A stretch of DNA of 13,687 nt from the NCBI GenBank assembly GCA_963590405.1, contig CAVAPE010000063.1:1-13687 (forward strand), given 5' to 3'. Under the pieces are notes generated by a model. That model did not search any database and was not told the DNA's origin. It saw only the letters and a list, made by a program, of their open reading frames with translations. Origin of the DNA: Limisoma sp963590405. Lineage in GTDB: Bacteria; Bacteroidota; Bacteroidia; Bacteroidales; Muribaculaceae. This document shows, one piece after another, positions 7,394 through 13,685 of this stretch (its first letter is position 1; each line of letters begins with the position of its first letter). Position numbers and translations under genes: made by a program.

Positions 7394-7466
7394 TGACCCC
7401 GGAGAGGCTCGAACTCTCGACCCAATGATTAAGAGTCATTTGCTCTACCAACTGAGCTACGGAGTC
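7394..7466 (-). tRNA. tRNA-Lys (anticodon CTT)
   Basis: On the minus strand, a 73-nt cloverleaf runs from 7466 to 7394. The acceptor arms are GACTCCG and CGGGGTC (one G-U pair), with discriminator A. The D arm is GCTCAGTTGGTAGAGC. The anticodon stem AATGA/TCATT encloses the loop CTCTTAA, so the anticodon is CTT, reading AAG. The T arm is GAGAG-TTCGAGC-CTCTC. CCA is not encoded. It has its own promoter upstream; its terminator, if any, lies in the gap. Confidence 0.95.
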
Positions 7467-7488
7467 AACGTTTTGTTGATTTCGGTTG

Positions 7489-7519
7489 CAAAGGTAAGGG
7501 CTTTTTTCGTATCTGCAAA
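7489..7519 (-). promoter_or_regulatory. Promoter of tRNA-Lys
   Basis: Read on the minus strand, TTTG (7519-7516) is followed after 19 nt by TACCTTTG (7496-7489), an exact fit to the Bacteroidota promoter consensus. The tRNA 5' end is 23 bp further on. Confidence 0.8.
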
Positions 7520-7563
7520 ATTTTCCGGCAAATATTTTTTCAAAAAAATCCGATTTGTCGGTC

Positions 7564-7608
7564 ATTCGGTTGAATATCAGACTGAAAAAATTAGGCTTTC
7601 AGCCGAAT
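7564..7608. repeat. Inverted repeat between the two tRNA genes
   Basis: ATTCGGTTGAA at 7564-7574 and TTCAGCCGAAT at 7598-7608 form an 11-bp stem with one T-G pair and a 23-nt loop. Within it, AGGCTTTCAGCC at 7593-7604 is a small hairpin; its reverse complement occurs at 13674-13685. On the minus strand the small hairpin is followed by TAATTTTTT, so it could act as a second terminator behind tRNA-Gly. Confidence 0.5.
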
Positions 7609-7616
7609 AGCGAGAT

Positions 7617-7647
7617 AAAAAAGCTGCGCCCCGAAGCGAAGCACAGC
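7617..7647 (-). terminator. Intrinsic terminator of tRNA-Gly
   Basis: On the minus strand GCTGTGC (7647-7641) pairs with GCGCAGC (7629-7623) over 7 bp with one G-U. Six T residues follow at 7622-7617. It begins 16 nt after the tRNA-Gly 3' end, which shows that the two tRNAs are separate transcription units. Confidence 0.75.
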
Positions 7648-7662
7648 AAAAACCCAATTTAG

Positions 7663-7735
7663 AGCGGTAGACGAGGCTCGAACTCGCGACCCTCAGCTTG
7701 GGAAGCTGATGCTCTACCAACTGAGCTACTACCGC
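7663..7735 (-). tRNA. tRNA-Gly (anticodon CCC)
   Basis: On the minus strand, a 73-nt cloverleaf runs from 7735 to 7663. Acceptor arms GCGGTAG and CTACCGC pair perfectly, with discriminator T as is usual for tRNA-Gly. The D arm is GCTCAGTTGGTAGAGC. The anticodon stem TCAGC/GCTGA encloses TTCCCAA, so the anticodon is CCC, reading GGG. The T arm is GCGAG-TTCGAGC-CTCGT with a G-U pair. CCA is not encoded. Confidence 0.95.
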
Positions 7736-7745
7736 ATTGCGGATG

Positions 7746-7775
7746 CAAAGTTAATGCTTTTTTCGCAAAAACAAA
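7746..7775 (-). promoter_or_regulatory. Promoter of tRNA-Gly
   Basis: On the minus strand TTTG (7775-7772) is followed after 18 nt by TAACTTTG (7753-7746), an exact -7 box at slightly short spacing. The tRNA begins 11 nt downstream of the box, so the primary transcript has almost no 5' leader. It is divergent from the prfB promoter. Confidence 0.75.
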
Positions 7776-7802
7776 GAAATCAGCAGCCGAAAAGGGCGCG
7801 CG

Positions 7803-7834
7803 TTTGCAGGTGGGGCAAAAAAGTAGTAATTTCG
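7803..7834 (+). promoter_or_regulatory. Candidate promoter of prfB-obgE-pgeF
   Basis: TTTG at 7803-7806 is followed after 20 bp by TAATTTCG at 7827-7834, which has one mismatch to TAnnTTTG. The prfB ATG is 20 bp further on, leaving a very short 5' untranslated region. Confidence 0.6.
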
Positions 7835-7853
7835 CAGAAAATTTGAAAATTAG

Positions 7854-8970
7854 ATGATTACGCAGGAACAATTAAAAGAGACAGAAGAACGCAAGTTGGC
7901 GTTGAGGAGGTATCTTTGACATCGACTCGAAGAAAATAGAGGTCGAAGAAGAGGAACTGCGCACGCATGTGCCGAATTTTTGGGACGACCAGAAGGCCGC
8001 CGAGAAGCAGATGCGCAAGGTCAAGGAACTGCACTACTGGATTGACAGTTACAATGAGATAGAAAAGATGGTCGGGGAACTCGAGTTGGGCATGGACTTC
8101 GTGAAGGAAGGACTTGTCACGGAGCAGGAACTCGACGAGATGTATCAGAAAACCATAGAACGCTTCGAGGACGTGGAGTTGCGCAACATGCTCCGCCGCG
8201 AAGAGGACAAACTGGGTGCTGTGCTCAAAATCAACTCCGGCGCTGGAGGCACTGAGAGTCAGGACTGGGCACAGATGCTGATGCGCATGTATCTGCGCTG
8301 GTGCGAAAAGCACAGTTACAAGACCTCGATTGTGCACCTTGTAGAGGGCGACGAGGCAGGCATCAAGTCGGTTACCATCCAGGTGGAAGGCGACTTGGCT
8401 TACGGCTACCTCAAGAGCGAAAACGGTGTGCACCGATTGGTGCGCGTGTCGCCGTTCAACGCCCAGGGCAAGCGTATGACGTCGTTTGCCTCCGTCTTTG
8501 TCACTCCGCTTGTCGACGACTCGATAGAGGTGAAAATCAACCCTGCCGACGTGTCGTGGGACACCTTCCGCAGCGGCGGTGCTGGCGGTCAGAATGTCAA
8601 CAAGGTGGAGACGGGTGTGCGCCTGCGCTACAACTACAAAGACCCTGACACCGGCGAGACGCGCGAAATTCTCATTGAGAACACCGAGACGCGTTCGCAA
8701 CTCGACAACCGCGAGAACGCCATGCGCCTTCTCCGTTCGCAACTCTACGACATGGAATTGCAGCGCCGTATGGCAGAGCAAGCCAAAATAGAGGCAGGAA
8801 AGAAGAAAATCGAATGGGGCTCGCAGATACGCAGTTACGTGTTCGATGACCGCCGCGTCAAGGACCACCGCACCGGCTTCCAGACAAGCGACGTGAACGG
8901 CGTGATGGACGGCGACATCGACGGCTTCATCAAGGCGTACCTTATGGAATTTGCCGCCAACGGGCAATAA
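7854..8970 (+). CDS. prfB: Peptide chain release factor 2, with programmed +1 frameshift
   Basis: RF2 recognises UGA and UAA stop codons in the ribosome and triggers peptide release. Translation begins at ATG 7854 (MITQEQLKETEERK) and meets UGA at 7917-7919 after 21 codons. A +1 shift at CTT continues into the main frame at GAC 7918, giving a 371-residue protein, close to the usual 365. The tripeptide SPF (about residues 199-201), which selects UGA, identifies RF2 rather than RF1. The catalytic GGQ is at about 244-246 in SGGAGGQNVNKVETG. The main frame alone has a GTG at 7969, but starting there would drop the conserved N-terminus and the frameshift control. obgE follows after 49 bp with no clear promoter between, so the two are probably co-transcribed. 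Confidence 0.96.
7905..7919 (+). promoter_or_regulatory. RF2 programmed +1 frameshift site
   Basis: The site reads AGG AGG TAT CTT TGA C. It has the known elements of the RF2 recoding signal: a Shine-Dalgarno-like AGGAGG 3 nt before the slippery CTT codon, an in-frame UGA, and C after the stop, which makes it a weak terminator. When RF2 is scarce the ribosome pauses at UGA and slips +1, so RF2 controls its own level. Confidence 0.95.
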
Positions 8971-9019
8971 CCTTTTCGCCCACGGCAAACAACTAACCAA
9001 CTAAACGAAAACAAGACCT

Positions 9020-10177
9020 ATGGCTGGTTCAAACTTTATAGACTATGTGAAAATCCTTTGCCGCAGCGGCAAAGGCGGTGCTGGCTCATGCCATTTCCAC
9101 CGTGCCAAATATGTGCCCAAAGGAGGTCCCGACGGCGGCAACGGCGGCCGTGGCGGACACATCATCCTTCGTGGCAACCGCAACCTGTGGACGCTGCTCC
9201 ACCTCAAATACCAGCGCCACATCTTCGCCACCGACGGGCAGCCGGGCGGCGAGTGCCGCAGTTTCGGCAAGGACGGCGAGGATAAGATTATCGAAGTGCC
9301 ATGCGGCACGGCGGTCTACGATGCCGACGATGGCAAGTTCCTATGTGAGGTGACTGACGACGGTCAGGAGATTAAGTTGCTCCGCGGCGGTCGCGGCGGT
9401 CTTGGCAACTGGAACTTCAAGTCGCCCACCAACCGCACTCCGCGCTATGCGCAACCAGGAGAGCCGGCGATTGAGAAATCTGTCATCCTCGAATTGAAAC
9501 TGCTTGCCGATGTGGGACTTGTAGGCTTCCCTAATGCTGGTAAGTCTACGCTTCTGTCGTCGATTTCGGCTGCAAAACCAAAGATTGCCGACTATCCGTT
9601 TACCACCCTTGAGCCGAACCTCGGCATCGTGGGCTACCGTGGCGCACAGTCGTTTGTGATGGCCGACATTCCCGGTATCATCGAGGGTGCGAGCGAGGGC
9701 AAGGGCCTTGGACTGCGTTTCCTCCGCCACATTGAGCGCAACGCCGTACTCCTGTTTATGGTGCCTGCCGATGCCGACGACATTTGCCACGAATATGAGG
9801 TGCTGCTCAACGAGTTGCAGCGCTTCAACCCCGACCTCGTGGACAAGGGTCGCGTGCTGGCAATCACCAAGTGCGACATGCTTGACGACGAACTCATAGC
9901 CGAGATGCGTCAGCATCTGCCTGAGGGCGTGCAGACGGTGTTTATCTCGTCGGTTGCTGGACAGGGTCTGGCAGAACTCAAGGATGTGCTTTGGCGCACC
10001 ATCAACGACGAGGACAACCGCATCCCAACGCGCATCACGCACCGCGACCTCGACATCAAGCACCGCGTGGCTGAGGAAGATGAGTTCATCATCGAGCAGG
10101 AAAGCCACGACGAGGAAGAAACTTGGGAAGTGGAATGGCCTGACGAATATTGGGAAGAGGATTTCCAAGATGATTAA
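9020..10177 (+). CDS. obgE: GTPase Obg (ObgE/CgtA)
   Basis: Obg is an essential GTPase associated with the large ribosomal subunit, acting in 50S assembly and stress signalling. The 385-residue protein has the glycine-rich Obg fold in about residues 1-157 (KGGPDGGNGGRGG, then RGGRGGLGN). The G domain follows: G1 GFPNAGKST at 169-177, G2 with TT at 195-196, G3 DIPG at 216-219, G4 TKCD at 283-286 (threonine in place of the usual asparagine, as is common in this family) and G5 SSVAG near 310. The last 30 residues are strongly acidic (DEEETWEVEWPDEYWEEDF) with no clear separate C-terminal domain. The start at ATG 9020 (MAGSNFIDYVKI) gives the family's normal N-terminus. The stop overlaps the pgeF start by 8 nt. 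Its place beside prfB and pgeF fits a ribosome-linked operon. Confidence 0.96.
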   Translation: MAGSNFIDYVKILCRSGKGGAGSCHFHRAKYVPKGGPDGGNGGRGGHIILRGNRNLWTLLHLKYQRHIFATDGQPGGECRSFGKDGEDKIIEVPCGTAVYDADDGKFLCEVTDDGQEIKLLRGGRGGLGNWNFKSPTNRTPRYAQPGEPAIEKSVILELKLLADVGLVGFPNAGKSTLLSSISAAKPKIADYPFTTLEPNLGIVGYRGAQSFVMADIPGIIEGASEGKGLGLRFLRHIERNAVLLFMVPADADDICHEYEVLLNELQRFNPDLVDKGRVLAITKCDMLDDELIAEMRQHLPEGVQTVFISSVAGQGLAELKDVLWRTINDEDNRIPTRITHRDLDIKHRVAEEDEFIIEQESHDEEETWEVEWPDEYWEEDFQDD

Positions 10178-10928
10178 ACCGCTGAATTTCAACCATACTG
10201 TCGGCAGCATCGACGCTTTCACCACGGAGCGCGGCGCTGCCGACGCTGTTTTGCCTTATTCCGGCTTCAACTGCTGCGACTACACTGGCGACGAGCCCAG
10301 CCACATTGCCCAGTGTCGCGAGGAACTGTGCCGCAGCCTTGGTATCGATGCCGACCATCTTGTCACGGCGCGGCAGACGCATAGCGCTGAGGTAGCGGTG
10401 ATTGACAGCGTGCCTACGGAACCGCTTGTAGGCGTGGATGCACTCGTAACGCGCTTGCCGGGCGTTGCGCTTGGAGTGTTTACCGCCGACTGTGTGCCCA
10501 TCATGCTCTGCGACCCTGCGGCGGGCGTGATTGCAGCCGTGCATGCTGGTTGGCGCGGCACGGTTGCTGGCATCGTCTGTAATGCCGTGAAGGCGATGGA
10601 AAGCGTCGGCGCAAATGTGGATAGGATAGAGACGGTCGTAGGACCGTCGATATGCCAGAAATGCTTTGAGGTAGGGGACGAAGTTGTGGCGGAATTTGCA
10701 CGTCATGCCCTCTCTCTCAATAGCATTATAGTGCGCAATTCCGCCACCTTCAAAGCCCATATTGACCTTGCAGCAGCCAACTGCCATCAGATGGAGCAGA
10801 GTGGCGTGCCAAGGCAAAATATCTTGTTGTCGGGGCTATGCACCAAGTGCCGCCCCAGTCAGTTCTTCTCAGCCCGCAACCTCGGCGTCAATTCCGGACG
10901 CGTGTTCACTGGCATCATCCGCCATTGA
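10170..10928 (+). CDS. pgeF: PgeF/YfiH family laccase-domain protein
   Basis: This 252-residue protein belongs to the 'multicopper polyphenol oxidase' (DUF152, YfiH) family. Its members have been described as purine nucleoside phosphorylases and, in E. coli, as a peptidoglycan-editing factor (PgeF) that prevents serine misincorporation into muropeptides. The metal-site residues are visible: His71 in ARQTHSAE, Cys108 in TADCVPI and His125 in AVHAGWRGT. GPSICQKCFEVG near 158-169 and the C-terminal SARNLGVNSGRVFTGI block are also typical. The start at ATG 10170 overlaps the obgE stop (ATGATTAA), indicating coupled translation. A longer in-frame extension upstream lies inside obgE and is not credible. 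Its last 60 bp overlap the end of the convergent araC-type gene. Which biochemical activity applies here cannot be told from sequence. Confidence 0.93.
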   Translation: MIKPLNFNHTVGSIDAFTTERGAADAVLPYSGFNCCDYTGDEPSHIAQCREELCRSLGIDADHLVTARQTHSAEVAVIDSVPTEPLVGVDALVTRLPGVALGVFTADCVPIMLCDPAAGVIAAVHAGWRGTVAGIVCNAVKAMESVGANVDRIETVVGPSICQKCFEVGDEVVAEFARHALSLNSIIVRNSATFKAHIDLAAANCHQMEQSGVPRQNILLSGLCTKCRPSQFFSARNLGVNSGRVFTGIIRH

Positions 10929-11786
10929 CTCGCGGTAAGCCTTAGGCGACATGCCGAGCATGCGCTTCACATATTTTCCGAAAAACGACAGATTGGGGAA
11001 GTCGAGTTCGTTTGCCACCTCCTTGATGCTCAACTCGCGTTTTTGGAGTAATCGCCTTATGTCCGCCACGATGGCGTGGTTGATGAGTTCCGAAGCCGTG
11101 TGTCCGCTGATTTTCTTGCTCACCGCCGACAGATATTTTGGCGTGACGCACAGGCGGTCGGCATAGGCATCGACTGAGCGCGGACGCGGATAGGTGGTGG
11201 ACATCATCTCGTAGAATTTGCGGAAGAGCGTCTCCGCCGACGAGTAGTTGGGCGGCGCAACGTTGACAAAACGCTCAAACAGGTCGAGCAACTCAATCAT
11301 GAAGGCGCGGAAGAGCGACTCCATGACCACATCCTGATGGCGGCACGGGCTGCGCTCGATTTTCGACTGCAGCAGGTCGTAGTACTGCTGGAACAGAGCC
11401 ATCTCGTCGGGCTGCAGCGGCAGAACGGGGTTTTTGGAAAGAAACATCAGCAAGTCCCATCCGCCGTAGGCGATTGACGACAGTTGCTCCACGAATTTCT
11501 TCGAGAGGGCGATGCCCTTGGTCTCGAAATCCAGTGTCGCCGTACTCTTCTCAATTACGATGTCTGGTCGACCGATGAGCATGTCGTTGGCTCCGACCTC
11601 GTAGTTGTTGCCGTTGATGCAGATGGAGCCGTGACCCTTCAGGCACACGAGTAGCACAAAGAAGTCCATCTGCGTGGGGACGCTTAGGTTGAAATCCTGG
11701 ATTTTCTGGAAGAGCGTGATGTCGGTTTTGTACGACATGCACTCCACCTTTACATCGCCGGGGTTGAACATCTTTGTCTTTACCAT
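10869..11786 (-). CDS. AraC-family transcriptional regulator
   Basis: This is a cytoplasmic DNA-binding regulator of 305 residues. The N-terminal half (about 1-170) resembles a cupin-type ligand-sensing domain (FFVLLVCLKGHGSICINGNNYEVGANDMLIG). The C-terminal double helix-turn-helix (about 204-287) has the family blocks VDAYADRLCVTPKYLSAVSK and IKEVANELDFPNLSFFGKYV, ending in GMSPKAYR. I start at ATG 11786 (MVKTKMF). An in-frame ATG at 11852 would add 22 residues but lies upstream of the candidate promoter box. After SPKAYRE, where this domain usually ends, an 18-residue tail is encoded antisense to the pgeF end. The ligand and targets are unknown. The eamA gene lies 138 bp upstream on the same strand, and the spacer holds several inverted repeats. 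Confidence 0.92.
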   Translation of the reverse strand: MVKTKMFNPGDVKVECMSYKTDITLFQKIQDFNLSVPTQMDFFVLLVCLKGHGSICINGNNYEVGANDMLIGRPDIVIEKSTATLDFETKGIALSKKFVEQLSSIAYGGWDLLMFLSKNPVLPLQPDEMALFQQYYDLLQSKIERSPCRHQDVVMESLFRAFMIELLDLFERFVNVAPPNYSSAETLFRKFYEMMSTTYPRPRSVDAYADRLCVTPKYLSAVSKKISGHTASELINHAIVADIRRLLQKRELSIKEVANELDFPNLSFFGKYVKRMLGMSPKAYRESMADDASEHASGIDAEVAG

Positions 11787-11829
11787 AATCGCTGAATGAG
11801 TTTGTTGTTTCTGTTCTTTTTTTGCACTG

Positions 11830-11836
11830 CAAAGTA
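11830..11836 (-). promoter_or_regulatory. Weak candidate -7 box for the araC-type gene
   Basis: On the minus strand TACTTTG (11836-11830) resembles TAnnTTTG but is one base short between TA and TTTG. I found no TTTG at proper spacing upstream. If real, it rules out the start at 11852. Confidence 0.35.
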
Positions 11837-11860
11837 GCAGAAACTTTTCCATTCAGTATT

Positions 11861-11927
11861 GTTCCAAAAAGGAACTAAATTGGTCTAATAGCGACCAGTG
11901 CCATTTTAGTGGTAAATTTGACCACTA
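11861..11927. repeat. Cluster of three short inverted repeats between eamA and araC
   Basis: Three dyads lie within 67 bp: GTTCC-N5-GGAAC at 11861-11875, TGGTC-N7-GACCA at 11881-11897, and TAGTGGT-N7-ACCACTA at 11907-11927. The last two share a TGGT...ACCA core. The third overlaps the eamA stop codon. None is followed by a T-run on the minus strand, so they do not look like terminators. They could be operator sites for the neighbouring regulator. Confidence 0.55.
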
Positions 11928-12815
11928 TTTGCTTTCCGCCAGCCATACACCGAAAATCACGGCAGCAGAGCCGATGAGGGCTATGGTGGTGATGGTTTCG
12001 CCAAGCAGGAAATAGGCGGCGATAAATGTTACTATTGCGTTGAAATTGATGTAGTTGGAAGCCTTGACCATACCGATGCGGCGCACCACGGCGTTCCAGA
12101 TGGTGAAGCAGAGCATCGAGGCGATGATGCCGAGAAAGAGCAGGTTGAAGAACACGGTCGGCTTTACGAGTTGTTCGAAATGGAAACTTATGGGATGGAA
12201 AAACGGCACCCAAATGGCCATCGAAACCAGTCCGTAGCCGAACACTTTGCGCGAGATGAACACGTCGCTGTAGCGCTTCGACAAGTCCTTGACCAGCAGG
12301 CTGTAGACCGCCCACGTCAGCGCCGCCACAAACGAGAGCAGCGTGCCGTGGAGGTTGAACGCCATCATGTTGCTGCCTTCCCACAGGATGACCACCACGC
12401 CGATGAGCGCCACAAGCGAGCCGAGGATTACCCTCTCTGGGCGCTTGGTGCGCTCCGAGCGGTAGAACGCCATGCCGATGAGGGTGGAGAGCAGCGGCGT
12501 GAGACTTATGAGGATAGCCACGTTGGAGGCTTGCATCATCTCGAGGGCGGTGTTTTCGGCGATGAAGTACACCGAGCCGCCGAAGAGTGCCGCAGCGATG
12601 ATTTTCAGTTCGTCGAGCAGCGACGAAGCGAACCATCGTCCCCACGCCATAAACACGATGCACACGTAGGCGAGTAGCGAGCGGTAGATGTAAATCTCCG
12701 TGGGCGAGAGGCTGCTGTTGAGCAGCGTCTTGGTCGACACGAAGGTGGTGCCCCACACGCACACAGCAAAGATTGCCAGTAGGTGATACAAGTATGTCGG
12801 TTTTGTCTTAGCCAT
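11925..12815 (-). CDS. EamA-family (drug/metabolite transporter superfamily) membrane protein
   Basis: This is an inner-membrane protein of 296 residues with about ten hydrophobic segments, starting with YHLLAIFAVCVWGTTFVS and ending with TIALIGSAAVIFGVWLAE. They are arranged as two repeats of five, as in EamA (formerly DUF6) transporters. The family marks are visible: WGTTF in the first segment, PLLSTLIGMAF near 107-117, WAVYSLLVKDL in the second repeat, and NYINFNAIVTFIAAYFLLGE near the end. EamA proteins export or import varied small metabolites, and the substrate cannot be read from sequence. The start is ATG 12815 (MAKTKPTYL). I see no good promoter between it and the rpmA terminator; it may share a transcript with the downstream araC-type gene. 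Confidence 0.92.
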   Translation of the reverse strand: MAKTKPTYLYHLLAIFAVCVWGTTFVSTKTLLNSSLSPTEIYIYRSLLAYVCIVFMAWGRWFASSLLDELKIIAAALFGGSVYFIAENTALEMMQASNVAILISLTPLLSTLIGMAFYRSERTKRPERVILGSLVALIGVVVILWEGSNMMAFNLHGTLLSFVAALTWAVYSLLVKDLSKRYSDVFISRKVFGYGLVSMAIWVPFFHPISFHFEQLVKPTVFFNLLFLGIIASMLCFTIWNAVVRRIGMVKASNYINFNAIVTFIAAYFLLGETITTIALIGSAAVIFGVWLAESK

Positions 12816-12854
12816 AAGTCATTACGTTTTGTGGTGCTGCTGTGGTGGCAGCCT

Positions 12855-12891
12855 AAAAAAATGGCGGCTGCCGAAAGGCAACCGCCATTTT
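12855..12891 (-). terminator. Intrinsic terminator of rplU-rpmA
   Basis: AAAATGGCGG (12858-12867) pairs with CCGCCATTTT (12882-12891), extended by TGCC/GGCA around a 4-nt loop (12873-12876). The stem is 15 bp, followed on the minus strand by a run of seven T. The single imperfect position (12868/12881) is a G-U pair in minus-strand RNA but a C-A mismatch in plus-strand RNA, so the hairpin is built for the rpmA direction. Confidence 0.9.
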
Positions 12892-12923
12892 ATGCTTGTT
12901 GTCGGGCCAGTTGCGCCGCCAAA

Positions 12924-13190
12924 TTAGTTGGCTGCTTCTACTGGAGTTACATTGATGAACTTGCGACCGCCTTTACCTTCAGTAAATACGACAGTACCGT
13001 CGATCAATGCGAACAAAGTGTGGTCTTTACCCATGCCAACATTCAAACCCGGATGGTGAACAGTGCCACGTTGACGTTTGATGATGTTGCCTGCTTTAGC
13101 AAATTGACCACCGAAGATTTTGACGCCCAATCGTTTGCTTTCCGATTCACGTCCGTTCTTAGAACTACCTACACCTTTTTTATGTGCCAT
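12924..13190 (-). CDS. rpmA: 50S ribosomal protein L27
   Basis: L27 is a component of the large ribosomal subunit whose N-terminal tail reaches the peptidyl transferase centre. The 88-residue protein begins MAHKKGVGSSKNGRES and has the L27 signature GGQFAKAGNIIKRQRGTVHHPG near 27-48, followed by GMGKDHTLFALIDG. There is no N-terminal extension requiring protease removal, unlike in Firmicutes. It lies 19 bp behind rplU, the standard bacterial order, and its transcript ends at the strong hairpin 33 bp downstream. Confidence 0.98.
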   Translation of the reverse strand: MAHKKGVGSSKNGRESESKRLGVKIFGGQFAKAGNIIKRQRGTVHHPGLNVGMGKDHTLFALIDGTVVFTEGKGGRKFINVTPVEAAN

Positions 13191-13209
13191 TTCTTTAAAC
13201 TTTTAGTGG

Positions 13210-13530
13210 TTATGCAACTACGTCTTTAATCTCAACTTGGGTGAAGCATTGGCGATGACCGTTCAAACGGCGATAGCCTTTGCGGCGTTTCTTCTTGAAG
13301 ACAAGCACCTTGTCACCTTTCACGAGGGGACGTTTAACCTCGCAAACAACTTTTGCACCTTCTACGGTAGGAGCACCAACCTTAACGGCACCGTCGGCAT
13401 CAATCAAGAGAACCTTGTCGAAGTCGATTGAATCGCCTTCTTTCACGTTCTCGCCGAGATAGTGAACATACAAGAACTTGCCTGCTTCGGCCTTGAACTG
13501 CTGTCCCTGAATTTCTACAATTGCGTACAT
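13210..13530 (-). CDS. rplU: 50S ribosomal protein L21
   Basis: L21 binds 23S rRNA in the large ribosomal subunit. The 106-residue protein starts MYAIVEIQGQQFKAEAGKFL, a typical L21 N-terminus, and ends with the basic FKKKRRKGYRRLNGHRQ block that contacts rRNA. The length is normal for the family. It is first in a two-gene operon with rpmA. A perfect promoter and a leader of about 80 nt with competing hairpins precede it, so it may be controlled through its own mRNA. Confidence 0.98.
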   Translation of the reverse strand: MYAIVEIQGQQFKAEAGKFLYVHYLGENVKEGDSIDFDKVLLIDADGAVKVGAPTVEGAKVVCEVKRPLVKGDKVLVFKKKRRKGYRRLNGHRQCFTQVEIKDVVA

Positions 13531-13612
13531 TTAAAATAGAAATATTTTACAATTATGTCCGTGAGGCGGACCCACCCGAGGCGAGCCTCTTTTCAGAGCC
13601 TGTTCGGAATTA
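13531..13612 (-). promoter_or_regulatory. Structured 5' leader of rplU-rpmA mRNA
   Basis: In minus-strand RNA three hairpins can form. CUCU-GAAA-AGAG lies at 13598-13587, GAGG-CUCG-CCUC at 13589-13578, and GUCCG-CCUCA-CGGAC at 13571-13557. The first two share bases and so exclude each other. The third exposes CCUC in its loop, which can also pair with the GAGG of the second. Such an arrangement is common in ribosomal protein leaders that bind their own product. No match to a named RNA family is claimed. Confidence 0.55.
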
Positions 13613-13617
13613 GCGCA

Positions 13618-13649
13618 CAAAAGTAGCGATTTTCCAGCCAACTTGCAAA
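13618..13649 (-). promoter_or_regulatory. Promoter of rplU-rpmA
   Basis: On the minus strand TTTG (13649-13646) is followed after 20 nt by TACTTTTG (13625-13618), a perfect Bacteroidota promoter. Transcription would begin near 13612, about 80 nt before the rplU ATG. Confidence 0.85.
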
Positions 13650-13673
13650 TATTCTGATATTTATTTTTTAATA

Positions 13674-13685
13674 GGCTGAAAGCCT
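13674..13685. repeat. Small hairpin at the window edge
   Basis: GGCTGAAAGCCT forms a GGCT/AGCC stem with a GAA loop. It is the reverse complement of the element at 7593-7604. The window ends 2 bp later, so its role, perhaps as a terminator of a gene beyond the edge, cannot be judged. Confidence 0.4.

Noticed and set aside
7541..7561. Minus-strand hairpin CCGA-CAAA-TCGG followed by ATTTTTTT as a terminator
   Set aside because: The stem is only 4 bp and sits 56 nt beyond a better terminator, so it is too weak to call by itself.
5984..7610. Open frames running through the N stretch into the tRNA region
   Set aside because: The N bases give no stop codons, so these frames are artefacts. The part right of the gap lies on tRNA-Lys.
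12836..12852. GCTGC-N7-GCAGC dyad just before eamA as an operator
   Set aside because: It is a short, low-complexity CTG/GTG-rich stretch with a 5-bp arm, and no promoter is recognisable there.
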